In this document: positions 7,663 to 14,979 of the stretch, piece by piece
Numbering within the stretch: position 1 is the stretch's first letter
How the letters are laid out: each line of letters opens with the position of its first letter
Assembly: GCA_040754335.1 (NCBI GenBank)
Contig: JBFMCV010000003.1
Location: 483,356 to 547,355, forward strand
Origin: Thermodesulfobacteriota bacterium
GTDB lineage: Bacteria; Desulfobacterota_D; UBA1144; Nemesobacterales; UBA2774
DNA length: 64,000 nucleotides
Direction: 5' to 3'
Made by a program: the position numbers and the translations under genes
The notes under the pieces: generated by a model
What the model saw: the letters and a program-made list of their open reading frames with translations, nothing else
Database searches by the model: none
What the model was told of the DNA's origin: nothing

Positions 7663-8223
7663 TCAGAGGGCACGCTTCCACCAGAACACTATCAGAACGA
7701 GCGCGGCTGCGACCGGTATCACGATCATCCACAACACCTGCTCGACGAACGCTGCGCCTAGAACGCACGTCCCCAGCACTATGCCCACGACCATGAACCG
7801 CCAATCGAAATGCACTCCTGCGAGGAAAGTAGCAAGCGCGAGTGCCAGAAGAGACATCAGAGCGAGCTGATTATAATCTATGCGGCCTGTACGCTGGAAC
7901 AGGAAATAAATAAGGACAACGGCCGCCAGGAGCCCAGCCCAGTGGAGAAGCTGGACGCGGATTATCCTCGACATCCCTTCCCCTCGCCGCCTTGCCTTCG
8001 ACCATCCTATGTAAATGCTTACCGCCCCGAAAACAGGCGCCATCGCCGCCCAGTACCAGAAGCTCTCTTCCGGCATGAAATTTGTCACACCAATGCCTAT
8101 CGCCGACAGAGCCATGAGTGTAACGAGAATCGCTTCTTCCGTATGAATCTTCTTCGCGAAACTTCTTTCGCTGGATGAGATATCGGGATCCGGTAAAGAG
8201 CCATACGGTTTATCGTCGCTCAT
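7663..8223 (-). CDS. Integral membrane protein of unknown function (about 5 TM)
   Basis: A 186-residue protein with a hydrophilic N-terminus (about 1-28), then roughly five hydrophobic segments grouped as two, one and two, with a basic loop SKARRRGEG between segments 2 and 3. I do not recognise the family. ATG 8223 is well supported by AAGGAGGG 7 bases upstream. The 48-residue TM protein at 8477-8623 precedes it on the same strand with a 253-base gap; the two may be functionally linked. Downstream (7560-7662) a short palindrome, GTTTGACGCTCAAAC on the minus strand, could help termination. Confidence 0.7.
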   Translation of the reverse strand: MSDDKPYGSLPDPDISSSERSFAKKIHTEEAILVTLMALSAIGIGVTNFMPEESFWYWAAMAPVFGAVSIYIGWSKARRRGEGMSRIIRVQLLHWAGLLAAVVLIYFLFQRTGRIDYNQLALMSLLALALATFLAGVHFDWRFMVVGIVLGTCVLGAAFVEQVLWMIVIPVAAALVLIVFWWKRAL

Positions 8224-8476
8224 GAGTCAGCCCTCCTTACCCATTATATCACCCGACCTGCCTGCAAACAAAGCCGGACGAGGGAAAGGTCGGGTCTATC
8301 CGGAAAGCAGAGTCTCCGTCGAGCAAGAGACGGCCTGTAACCGGCATCTTTTTTTACGCCAGGGATATATTACGGAACTGCCTGAGAGCCGTGAGAGAAT
8401 CAGTATGTGTTCCGTCAGAAACCGGAAACCGCGGACAGGTTCCAAACACTGGGGGAGAGCATGTTGTCTAGTCCGG

Positions 8477-8623
8477 TCAAAAAGCCGGATTGATAAAGCT
8501 GTAATAGATGCCGCCTACGGCGAGCAGCGCCGTTCCAAGGAGCAGAGCGAACGCGAGGACGGCGAAGAGTGCGTCGTAGGTTTTGCCCGCGCCTTCGCTT
8601 CCCGTATTACCGTTTTGAGCCAT
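8477..8623 (-). CDS. Small single-TM protein (48 aa), unknown function
   Basis: A short frame with good support. ATG 8623 has GGGAGG 8 bases upstream and a near-consensus promoter at 8658-8685. The product begins MAQNGNTGSEGAGKTYDAL, has one strongly hydrophobic segment (about residues 18-42, rich in Leu, Ala and Val, then YYSF), and ends INPAF. The polar, glycine-rich N-terminus followed by a single TM helix suggests a small inner-membrane protein. A longer plus-strand frame (8222-8692) covers the same DNA but has no ribosome site and an unlikely composition. The next gene on this strand encodes another membrane protein. Confidence 0.65.
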   Translation of the reverse strand: MAQNGNTGSEGAGKTYDALFAVLAFALLLGTALLAVGGIYYSFINPAF

Positions 8624-8657
8624 GACTTAAGCCTCCCGAAGGATATACAGGACAAGT

Positions 8658-8685
8658 ATTTTATGCCCTTCGAAACTTATGTCAA
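8658..8685 (-). promoter_or_regulatory. Promoter of the 48-aa membrane protein gene
   Basis: On the minus strand TTGACA (8685-8680), a 16-bp spacer and TAAAAT (8663-8658) closely match sigma-70 consensus. The start point would be near 8651, about 28 bases before the ATG at 8623. Confidence 0.65.
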
Positions 8686-8753
8686 GAAGTAGAGTAAGGT
8701 AATATATCAACGAATCTTACCTTTGCCTGATACCGGGCACATACGGGGAATGA

Positions 8754-9938
8754 ATGAAAAGAATAATCTTGTATACGGGGAAAGGCGGCGTCGGGAAAAC
8801 GACGGCAGCCGCAGCGACAGCGCTTCAGTCGGCCAAGAGGGGACACAAGACATTAGTCGTCTCGACAGACCCCGCCCACAGCCTGAGGGACTCGTTCGAT
8901 ATCGACATCGGACCGGAGCCCAAAAAAATCATGAAAGACCTTTACGCCCAGGAAATCGACGTCTTCTATTCAGTCGATAAATACTGGGGGAAACTCACGG
9001 GATATATACAATCTCTCTTCAACTGGATGAAGGTGGACGACGTACTGGCGGAAGAGTTCAGCATCTTCCCGGGAATGGAGGAGGTTTCGTGTTTCCTCTG
9101 GGTATACAGCCATTTCAAGGACGGGGACTACGACGTTATCATCGTGGACAGCGCCCCTACGGGGGAGACGCTCAGGCTCCTCTCCCTGCCTGATGTCGCG
9201 AGGTGGTGGATAGTGAAGGTCTTTCCCATCGAGAGGAAGCTCCTCAAGGTGGTAAGGCCGGCGGTGAAGGTCGTATCCGATATGCCGCTCCCCGAAGAAG
9301 AGACGTATTCCGCGATCGAGGACCTCTTCGAAAAGCTGAACTCCATACACAGGACGTTCTCAAACCCGGAGATTACGTCGATAAGGCTCGTGCTCAATCT
9401 CGAAAAGATGGTAATAAAGGAAACCCAGAGGGCATACACTTATCTCAACCTCTACGGTTACAACGTGGATACCGTTATAGTGAACAGGGTGATGCCGAAA
9501 GAGCTCGACCATCCCTATTTTAATGAATGGAAGGAGTTCCAGAAGAATTACAGGAAGGAAGTCGGGGAGCTCTTCAGCGAGATCCCGATACACGAAGCGC
9601 CTCTGTTCTCTAAGGAGGTTCTCGGCTTGGACGCGCTTCTGGAGTTCGGCGACAGGCTATTCTCAAAAAAAGACCCCGTGGATATTTTCTACAGAGGGAA
9701 ATCCTACGAGGTAATCAAAGAGAGAGGAGCTTACACGCTTTTATTGAAGCTGCCCTTCGTCAGCAAGGAAGAGGTCAAGCTCCATCAGGTGGGCGAGGAG
9801 CTTACCATACAGATCGAGAACCAGAGGAGGAATATTTTCCTGCCCAGCTTCCTCGCCAGGCTGAACGTGGAGAAGGCGAACCTCGAAGAAGGGATATTGA
9901 AAATAAGCTTCGAGAGAGGCGGCGGCTCAAAAAAATAA
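8754..9938 (+). CDS. ArsA/Get3-type ATPase with C-terminal HSP20-like domain
   Basis: A 394-residue soluble P-loop ATPase of the ArsA family. The deviant Walker A GKGGVGKTT (9-17) contains the signature lysine K10; VSTDPAHS is the switch I-like segment; DSAPTGETLRLLSLP (from about 132) is the DTAPTG signature. The last 80 residues or so (from about 315) form a beta-rich HSP20-like domain (KLPFVSKEEVKLHQVGEELTIQ, split here only by its strands), seen in many bacterial ArsA homologues. No arsB, arsC, arsD or arsR is nearby, so arsenite export is unlikely; a Get3-like targeting or chaperone role is possible. It is monocistronic in this window. A phosphate-type box of the next gene begins 87 bases after its stop. 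Confidence 0.88.
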   Translation: MKRIILYTGKGGVGKTTAAAATALQSAKRGHKTLVVSTDPAHSLRDSFDIDIGPEPKKIMKDLYAQEIDVFYSVDKYWGKLTGYIQSLFNWMKVDDVLAEEFSIFPGMEEVSCFLWVYSHFKDGDYDVIIVDSAPTGETLRLLSLPDVARWWIVKVFPIERKLLKVVRPAVKVVSDMPLPEEETYSAIEDLFEKLNSIHRTFSNPEITSIRLVLNLEKMVIKETQRAYTYLNLYGYNVDTVIVNRVMPKELDHPYFNEWKEFQKNYRKEVGELFSEIPIHEAPLFSKEVLGLDALLEFGDRLFSKKDPVDIFYRGKSYEVIKERGAYTLLLKLPFVSKEEVKLHQVGEELTIQIENQRRNIFLPSFLARLNVEKANLEEGILKISFERGGGSKK

Positions 9939-10024
9939 GATGCAGCAGCCTGTTATGAGGCATTCCCCGGAGCCCCCGGATGAACTATAATTATACAAAT
10001 TAGGGACCTTAAAACTGTGACGGA

Positions 10025-10079
10025 TTTAACGGTAAATTAACGTGAAATTCAACACCGCTTAATACATAGTAATTATTAT
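10025..10079 (+). promoter_or_regulatory. Pho box A: four 11-bp repeats plus -10, upstream of the GT2-PAP2-GT4 operon
   Basis: Units TTTAACG (10025), ATTAACG (10036), ATTCAAC (10047) and CTTAATA (10058) start exactly 11 bp apart. The last unit is followed by 9 bp and TATTAT (10074-10079), a 5/6 match to the -10 consensus. This is the layout of PhoB-type activated promoters, in which the box replaces the -35. The predicted start point falls at about 10086-10087, at the ATG itself. Confidence 0.7.
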
Positions 10080-10086
10080 ATTAATC

Positions 10087-10821
10087 ATGGGAATAGAGCT
10101 GAACGATATAACCATTATCCTTCCGACGAGAAACGAATCCGCCAACATACGTAATTTTTTAAGATCAGTCCCTGAAAATATCAACATGGTAGTTGTAGAT
10201 GCGAGCGAAGACCCGACAGCGGATATTGTTTCCTCTGCCCGTCCCGATTATACTACCGTGATCAGGCATCCCGGAACCGTCACCGAAGCTCGGCGGATAG
10301 GCGCCGATGCCGCAACTACCCCGTGGCTGCTCTTTACTGACGCGGATATCGTATTCTCCCAGGATTACTTCGGGAACGTCGGGAGCCTTGGAGAATACGA
10401 CCTGATATACGGACCCAAGCTGTCCCTCGACCGCTTTCGCGCCTATTACAAATGGTTCGCATACGGCCAGCGTCTCATTCACGCGCTCGGCGTGCCAGCC
10501 GCCTCGGGATCGAATTGCATCATCAGGAGGGAAGCCTACGAGAGGTCGGGAGGGTTCGACATGGAGCTCACCTGCAACGAGGATTCCGAGCTCGCTTGGC
10601 GGATAGACCGCATGGGATACAGGTCTTACTTTACCTCCGATTTGGTTGTATATGCCGGAGACCACAGGCGGCTCGAAAGGGGCGTTATAAAAAAGACACT
10701 ACACTCGATCACGAGATGCACGGCTTTATACTTCGACCTGATTCCCGACAGGCTCAAAAGCAGCGATTGGGGTTATTGGTCGCATATAAACACGAACCGG
10801 GAGCTGCAAAATGGGAACTGA
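10087..10821 (+). CDS. Glycosyltransferase family 2
   Basis: A 244-residue GT-A fold glycosyltransferase. It shows the nucleotide-sugar start ITIILPTRNESANI (about 8-21), the DxD-type metal site TDADIVF (near residue 80), GSNCIIRREAYERSGGF and the acceptor-side motif CNEDSELAWR. No TM helix is evident, so it is probably cytosolic or peripheral. There is no Shine-Dalgarno site before ATG 10087, and the predicted promoter places the transcript start at the ATG, so the message may be leaderless. The 3' end overlaps the PAP2 gene by 11 bases, indicating translational coupling. With PAP2, GT4 and the nearby ornithine-lipid genes, a role in glycolipid synthesis is inferred; the sugar is unknown. 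Confidence 0.88.
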   Translation: MGIELNDITIILPTRNESANIRNFLRSVPENINMVVVDASEDPTADIVSSARPDYTTVIRHPGTVTEARRIGADAATTPWLLFTDADIVFSQDYFGNVGSLGEYDLIYGPKLSLDRFRAYYKWFAYGQRLIHALGVPAASGSNCIIRREAYERSGGFDMELTCNEDSELAWRIDRMGYRSYFTSDLVVYAGDHRRLERGVIKKTLHSITRCTALYFDLIPDRLKSSDWGYWSHINTNRELQNGN

Positions 10822-11449
10822 GAAAAAAATATACCAGCAGACTTCCGATCCGATAATCCTGCCGCTTGACTGGCGGGACAAGTCAGCACGTATAATTTCG
10901 AACCTGTTCAGCCCGCCGCTCGTGGCGCTTGCCTGTATTCTGGTGACCGCGCTCGCGACCAAGAGCGAATCCTCATTATTCTGGATACTGGTATTCATTG
11001 CTCTGCTGATCATCCCTCCTACAGTGTTCGTCCTTACGCTCGTACACAGGGGAAAAATAAGCGACTTCCATATGAACATCAGGGAAGAACGCGCACAGCC
11101 TCTGTTTGCTATATTCGCCTATGCGGCCCTCATCTTCCTCGTAATGTATTTGGGCGGTGCTCCCAGACTGATGCTGATAGTAACCGCGGCGGCTCTCCTT
11201 CAAATACTCCTCGTCTTCATAATCACCCTTAAATGGAAAATAAGCGGTCACTGCACCTCGGCCGCGGGACTCGCGTTTCTTACGATTGCGCTTTACGGAG
11301 AGAACGTTATACCGCTCACGCTCATAGTGCCCATGATAGCCTGGTCACGCATCAGGCTCGGCAGGCATACGATTTCACAGACCCTTGCGGGGAGTTTCCT
11401 CGGAGCGGCAACCGTAATAATCATTTTATATCTGACGAACGTCCTTTGA
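10811..11449 (+). CDS. PAP2-superfamily membrane phosphatase
   Basis: A 212-residue membrane protein with about six TM segments. PAP2-like motifs are present in degenerate form: K..(x)..IREER near 78-90 for the KxxxxxxRP motif, ISGHCTSAAG for PSGH, and SRIRLGRHT for SRxxxxxH, followed by Q where D is more usual. Such LGRHT-Q variants are common in lipid phosphatases of this size. Phosphatidate phosphatase activity, giving diacylglycerol for glycolipid synthesis, is a reasonable inference because the gene sits between two glycosyltransferases in one operon behind a Pho-type box. It starts inside the GT2 gene; the GT4 gene follows after 49 bases. Confidence 0.8.
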   Translation: MGTEKKIYQQTSDPIILPLDWRDKSARIISNLFSPPLVALACILVTALATKSESSLFWILVFIALLIIPPTVFVLTLVHRGKISDFHMNIREERAQPLFAIFAYAALIFLVMYLGGAPRLMLIVTAAALLQILLVFIITLKWKISGHCTSAAGLAFLTIALYGENVIPLTLIVPMIAWSRIRLGRHTISQTLAGSFLGAATVIIILYLTNVL

Positions 11450-11498
11450 GCACTATAGCAAGCTTCGAACGAAGTACCGGCAGAGGAGCGAAATAAAA

Positions 11499-12485
11499 AT
11501 GAAAATAATGCTCGTCACGGATGCTTGGCATCCTCAGGTAAACGGCGTAGTGCACACATGGAGTTACATCACGAACATCATCGGGAGGGACCACGACGTA
11601 GCTGTCCTGAATCCTTATATAGAAGGTTCGGAACACCTCCCGCTCAAGCTTCAGGGAAACATACCGATCCTGAAAAACGCGAATCAGATCGTCAGTAAAT
11701 ATTATGACGAGCACCTGCCCGACAGGGTGCATATAGCGACGGAAGGGAGCCTGGGCCTCGCCATGAGGCAGTTCTGCAGGAAAAACAAAATCAACTACAA
11801 TACGTCCTACCACACGAGACTAGCTGACTACGGGTGGGTTCTTTACGGGGTTCCCACGTTCCTCACCTGGCTCTACGTGAGGTGGTTCCACAGGTGCAGC
11901 AGGAAAGTTCTCGTGACCACAAAGAGCATAGCAAGGCAGCTCGGACTAAGTAACTGCATCGTATGGGGTCGGGGGGTAGATACCAGGCTCTTCAATCCCG
12001 GAGACGGAGAAAAAACCGCTCGCGAAAAAACCATTATAACCGTGGCCAGGGTGAGCAAGGACAAAAATCTCGACGATTTCTGCAGAATACCCGGATACAG
12101 GAAGATCCTCGTGGGCGACGGACCTTATCTGAGTACCCTCAAGAGCAGATACCCCGACGTCGAATTCGCCGGGTACGTACCCCACAACAGGCTTAAGGAC
12201 ATATATACGCAGGCTCAGGTATTCGTATTCCCGAGTAGGTTCGATACGTTCGGACTCGTGATACTCGAGGCCATGGCCTGCGGCTTGCCGGTAGTGGCAT
12301 ACGATGTCCCGAGCCCGAACGACATTATTCAGAACGGGATCACGGGATACCTGGGAGACAGCCTGGAAGAGAACGTCGAGAAAGCCTTCAACAAACTGAG
12401 CTCCCTATCGCGCAATGCGCTCGAGTACGCTTGTACACAGAGCTGGAAATCGATCGCCGACCAGTTCGTAAATCATCTCATGTGA
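11499..12485 (+). CDS. Glycosyltransferase family 4 (glycolipid-synthase-like)
   Basis: A 328-residue GT-B enzyme. The N-terminal half begins VTDAWHPQVNGVVHTW, as in diacylglycerol glycosyltransferases and SqdX-like enzymes. The C-terminal donor site has WGRGVDTRLFNP, VFVFPSRFDTFG and VILEAMACGLPVVAY, with the conserved EAMACG glutamate region. It is shorter than SqdX (about 380) but complete at both ends. GAGGAG lies 11 bases before ATG 11499. It is the third gene of the Pho-box operon (GT2, PAP2, GT4). By context it may glycosylate the diacylglycerol released by the PAP2 enzyme, giving a phosphorus-free glycolipid; that substrate is inferred, not shown. Confidence 0.88.
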   Translation: MKIMLVTDAWHPQVNGVVHTWSYITNIIGRDHDVAVLNPYIEGSEHLPLKLQGNIPILKNANQIVSKYYDEHLPDRVHIATEGSLGLAMRQFCRKNKINYNTSYHTRLADYGWVLYGVPTFLTWLYVRWFHRCSRKVLVTTKSIARQLGLSNCIVWGRGVDTRLFNPGDGEKTAREKTIITVARVSKDKNLDDFCRIPGYRKILVGDGPYLSTLKSRYPDVEFAGYVPHNRLKDIYTQAQVFVFPSRFDTFGLVILEAMACGLPVVAYDVPSPNDIIQNGITGYLGDSLEENVEKAFNKLSSLSRNALEYACTQSWKSIADQFVNHLM

Positions 12486-12562
12486 TACCATTTAACTTAA
12501 CATTCTTACCTCCCCCCGCCGGACGAATCACCGAATAGAATAAGCATGCATCGAAATGCAGA

Positions 12563-12617
12563 TTTAATTCCGTCTTAACCGGAATATAAAATTGCCTTAA
12601 CAAGAAAGCGCTAGAAT
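12563..12617 (+). promoter_or_regulatory. Pho box B with -10, upstream of a short terminated transcript
   Basis: Units TTTAATT (12563), CTTAACC (12574), TATAAAA (12585) and CTTAACA (12596) are spaced 11 bp. Nine bases after the last unit is TAGAAT (12612-12617). The geometry is identical to box C, which also ends CTTAACA, 9 bp, TAGAAT. No gene follows before the terminator at 12673-12709. Confidence 0.6.
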
Positions 12618-12623
12618 AATATC

Positions 12624-12709
12624 ATCTGCTATTTGATTGCCCGCCTCTCTCACCGGGCACTCTAAAAGATTCGGGCGGGTCCCGGCCCGCAGGGACCCGT
12701 CCTTTTTTT
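12624..12709 (+). ncRNA. Candidate phosphate-responsive small RNA (about 86 nt)
   Basis: The interval between the -10 of Pho box B and a strong terminator is about 86 bases and has no open frame worth calling. It can fold a first hairpin (TGCCCG at 12638-12643 with CGGGCA at 12654-12659) and then the terminator stem. A dedicated promoter, structured body and U-tailed terminator are the hallmarks of a bacterial sRNA. Alternatives are a remnant leader of the next gene or just a terminator for the GT4 operon 190 bases upstream. Confidence 0.4.
12673..12709 (+). terminator. Strong intrinsic terminator
   Basis: GGGCGGGTCCC (12673-12683) pairs with GGGACCCGTCC (12692-12702), an 11-bp stem with one G-U pair and an 8-base loop, followed by seven T (12703-12709). 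It can end the GT4 operon and the candidate small RNA. Confidence 0.85.
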
Positions 12710-12782
12710 CCACGGCTCAACCAATTTATTTAAATATTCCAGGTCGCAATAGAACAAAGATCTAAATATCGATGCCTTATTT

Positions 12783-12826
12783 CTTAACACAATCTTCACA
12801 CAGTCTTAACAATCGACATATAGAAT
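12783..12826 (+). promoter_or_regulatory. Pho box C: three 11-bp repeats plus -10, upstream of the 197-aa protein
   Basis: Units CTTAACA (12783), CTTCACA (12794) and CTTAACA (12805) are exactly 11 bp apart; 9 bp later comes TAGAAT (12821-12826). Transcription would start near 12833, about 23 bases before ATG 12856. This is the cleanest of the five boxes. Confidence 0.75.
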
Positions 12827-12855
12827 TACCCCCATCAATTTCCTGGAGGGGTGAA

Positions 12856-13449
12856 ATGGAAACGGATAATCTGGACAGATCTCTGTTGGAGAGCAAATTC
12901 GAAAGGCTAATATCGAAATCGAAAGACTATATCAACACGAGGAACGAAGGAGAGCTGGAATCACTCAGGAACGACCTGATTCATCTCAAGGTAAAGCTCG
13001 AGACAGCGATAGAAAAAAGCAGGAAGAAACAAAATCCGAATAATGTTACCGCCCTCAGACTCATGCTTTCGATAATCCAGAAACTCACGTATTCGGTACA
13101 CCTTATGGAAAACCTCAAATCGAAAAAACCCATGTGTACCGATTTCGATACCAAACAGATGCTCGACGTACTGCTCCCGCATATAAGGATTCTGGTCGAG
13201 AATGAAAACTGGCGTGAAAAGCTGGATACGAAAAAACTGGAAGAAGACTACTCGTATATCGAATCTCTGGAGGACCAGCACAAGAGGGTCATGCTCACGT
13301 ACCTGATCCAGGACTGGCACAACATAGACGAGGTTATAAACCTGCTGAAAATCGGCGAGCTATACAAGAATATTGCAGAAAAACTGGTAAGCCTCTCCAT
13401 CATATCAAACGTATCCAACAACGGTGATAAAAGACTGAAAACATCTTAG
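12856..13449 (+). CDS. Helical protein of unknown function, behind a Pho-type box
   Basis: A 197-residue soluble, mostly helical, highly charged protein with no signal peptide or TM helix. The first 70 residues look coiled-coil prone (SLLESKFERLISKSKDY, then ELESLRNDL and KVKLETAIEKSRKK). I do not recognise a family; the all-helical pattern recalls PhoU-like or histidine-phosphotransfer bundles, but no signature of either is visible. The start at 12856 has GGAGGGG 6 bases upstream and lies just after the promoter; an upstream in-frame ATG at 12772 is ahead of the -10 and cannot be used from it. The gene is flanked by lipid glycosyltransferase genes and convergent with the MurG-like gene. Confidence 0.75.
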   Translation: METDNLDRSLLESKFERLISKSKDYINTRNEGELESLRNDLIHLKVKLETAIEKSRKKQNPNNVTALRLMLSIIQKLTYSVHLMENLKSKKPMCTDFDTKQMLDVLLPHIRILVENENWREKLDTKKLEEDYSYIESLEDQHKRVMLTYLIQDWHNIDEVINLLKIGELYKNIAEKLVSLSIISNVSNNGDKRLKTS

Positions 13450-13505
13450 CCCCGTCCGCAGAGGAATCCCGGCAGGTGTGACACTTACATTAATGACCGT
13501 TTTTT

Positions 13506-14561
13506 TCAGTCCGTCCCGCCCGCGCCGTTTTTATTGAAATCCGGCTCCGCAATATAATCGTTCAGCGCGTCAGCCCTGGAAGTGCCGTCGAGTATCCTCT
13601 CCACGATTAACGGAAGGTTGTTCTTGTAGTTCGCGTTAAATACAAAATCCGAATTTATCCAGTCGCATAATTTATTTTCGAAACCCTGTCCCAGGTTCCT
13701 GACCACAGGTATACCCAGTCTCTCAAGCGCCTCGGCGTTACACTGCTGCTCATATTGTCTCCTCATGGGAATGACCATCAGTTTTTTGCCGAGGTAGAGC
13801 GTCTCGGCGGGGGTTTCGAACCCCGCGTTGCAGAGTATGCCCTCGCACTCGGACAGGCTTCTCACGAACTCGCCGTTATTCACGGGGTAAACGGTGACGT
13901 TCGAGTCCTTATAAGGCTCTCCCTTGTGATGCTTCGAAAACACCTCCCACCTGACGTCTATCTTCTTTAACAGTCCCGAGAGGAAGCTGTAATCATAGGA
14001 AGGAAGGTAGACCGTATAATGCCCCCTGTTCTTTACATCGGAGTTTCTTATCTCCTCCCTTATTATCGGCGTGAATATAAAATCGTCGTATTCCTGGAAA
14101 TGAAGTCCTATGTGAGTGGGAGACGGCGAGTACCATTTGATTATGAGCTCCTGTATACGGTTTTTTTGTCTGGGTCTCGGGATGTTCGGGGAAAGGAATG
14201 CAGCCTGGTGAGACAGCGAAACGGAGGGTGCGCCCCTCAGTTTCGACGACCATGCCGTGATCGGCTCGAAATCGCTCACTACCAGGTCATACTTGTCTAC
14301 CGGTATATTATATATGTCCGAGAGCAACTTGTACGGGCTGAAGTTTTTAATAGAGTGCCAGTAGTCTATTCCGCCCCGTTTCCCAAACGTGAAACCCAGG
14401 CCCGGGAGCTTGAATTTCACTTCGAACCCGGGATCGACCTCGTGATGATAGCCGCTCACGAGAACATCGACTTCCGCATGCTTGAGAAGGTACTTGAGCA
14501 GCTCCCTGCATCGGGAGATATGACCGTTTCCCGTACCCTGAATTCCGAATAATACTTTCAT
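13506..14561 (-). CDS. MurG-like glycosyltransferase of the MJ1255/VC2487 type
   Basis: A 351-residue GT-B fold protein. The N-terminus MKVLFGIQGTGNGHISRC is the glycine-rich acceptor-side loop of the MJ1255 group, which is related to MurG and family 28. The C-terminal donor site includes CEGILCNAGFETPAETLYLGK and the MVIPMRRQYEQQCNA segment. No membrane segment is present; such enzymes work at the inner face of the membrane on lipid acceptors. The ATG at 14561 has a modest AGGG site. A Pho-type promoter lies about 290 bases upstream on the same strand (box E), leaving a long leader. A role in glycolipid synthesis during phosphate limitation is inferred from its neighbours; donor and product are unknown. 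Confidence 0.82.
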   Translation of the reverse strand: MKVLFGIQGTGNGHISRCRELLKYLLKHAEVDVLVSGYHHEVDPGFEVKFKLPGLGFTFGKRGGIDYWHSIKNFSPYKLLSDIYNIPVDKYDLVVSDFEPITAWSSKLRGAPSVSLSHQAAFLSPNIPRPRQKNRIQELIIKWYSPSPTHIGLHFQEYDDFIFTPIIREEIRNSDVKNRGHYTVYLPSYDYSFLSGLLKKIDVRWEVFSKHHKGEPYKDSNVTVYPVNNGEFVRSLSECEGILCNAGFETPAETLYLGKKLMVIPMRRQYEQQCNAEALERLGIPVVRNLGQGFENKLCDWINSDFVFNANYKNNLPLIVERILDGTSRADALNDYIAEPDFNKNGAGGTD

Positions 14562-14647
14562 ACCCTGTTCAGTAAAGAAGAGCCCCTTCCATCGGGCTCC
14601 GGCCCAAATCAGTAAGTCGTCATGAATATGCCGTGCGTCCGATGAAT

Positions 14648-14661
14648 CAATTATATTCCAT
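14648..14661 (+). repeat. 14-bp direct repeat, copy 1
   Basis: CAATTATATTCCAT occurs here and again at 14750-14763, 102 bases apart. A partial copy (TTATTCCAaGCAT) follows near 14772. All three lie in the leader of the MurG-like gene. They may be sites for a second regulator. Confidence 0.5.
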
Positions 14662-14749
14662 GCATTTCAGCTACTTAGGTTCCTTCGACATTAGCCGGGA
14701 CATGTTTTAGCGCCCTCGGTGCAACCGAGCATCCATAGCATCCAAAACC

Positions 14750-14763
14750 CAATTATATTCCAT
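14750..14763 (+). repeat. 14-bp direct repeat, copy 2
   Basis: An identical copy of the CAATTATATTCCAT element at 14648-14661. The intervening bases are unrelated, so this is a pair of short sites and not a duplication. Confidence 0.5.
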
Positions 14764-14844
14764 AAACAGAGTTATTCCAAGCATATAGGGCCGAGCAGTC
14801 CGTCCCGCAGCTAACCCATCAGCAGCGGGTTTTACGATAAGGGT

Positions 14845-14888
14845 ATTGTATTTTTTCTGCATTAAGGGAATATTAAAAATATATTAAA
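14845..14888 (-). promoter_or_regulatory. Pho box E: three 11-bp repeats plus -10, minus strand
   Basis: Read on the minus strand, units TTTAATA (14888-14882), TTTAATA (14877-14871) and CTTAATG (14866-14860) are 11 bp apart; 9 bp later comes TACAAT (14850-14845), a 5/6 -10. It points at the MurG-like gene, whose ATG is about 280 bases downstream. Confidence 0.6.
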
Positions 14889-14979
14889 TGGACTCAATCG
14901 TACCGAAACGTCCTTCGTAACCCAATGTCCGTCAAAACTGGACTTTATATCCGCTTGTTTGATATAATTGATACATTTT

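Noticed and set aside
8222-8692. 156-residue plus-strand frame between the 5-TM protein and the ArsA gene
   Set aside because: It starts inside the ATG of the opposite gene, has no ribosome site and an unlikely composition, and covers the better-supported 48-residue minus-strand gene.
12772-12855. Upstream in-frame ATG extending the 197-residue protein to 225 residues
   Set aside because: It lies before the Pho box C promoter and has no Shine-Dalgarno site; ATG 12856 has GGAGGGG at the right spacing.
14580-14599. GAGCCC/GGGCTC hairpin followed by TTCTTT just before the MurG-like gene, as an attenuator
   Set aside because: The stem has only 6 bp, the T-tract is interrupted, and no leader peptide or riboswitch core is visible.
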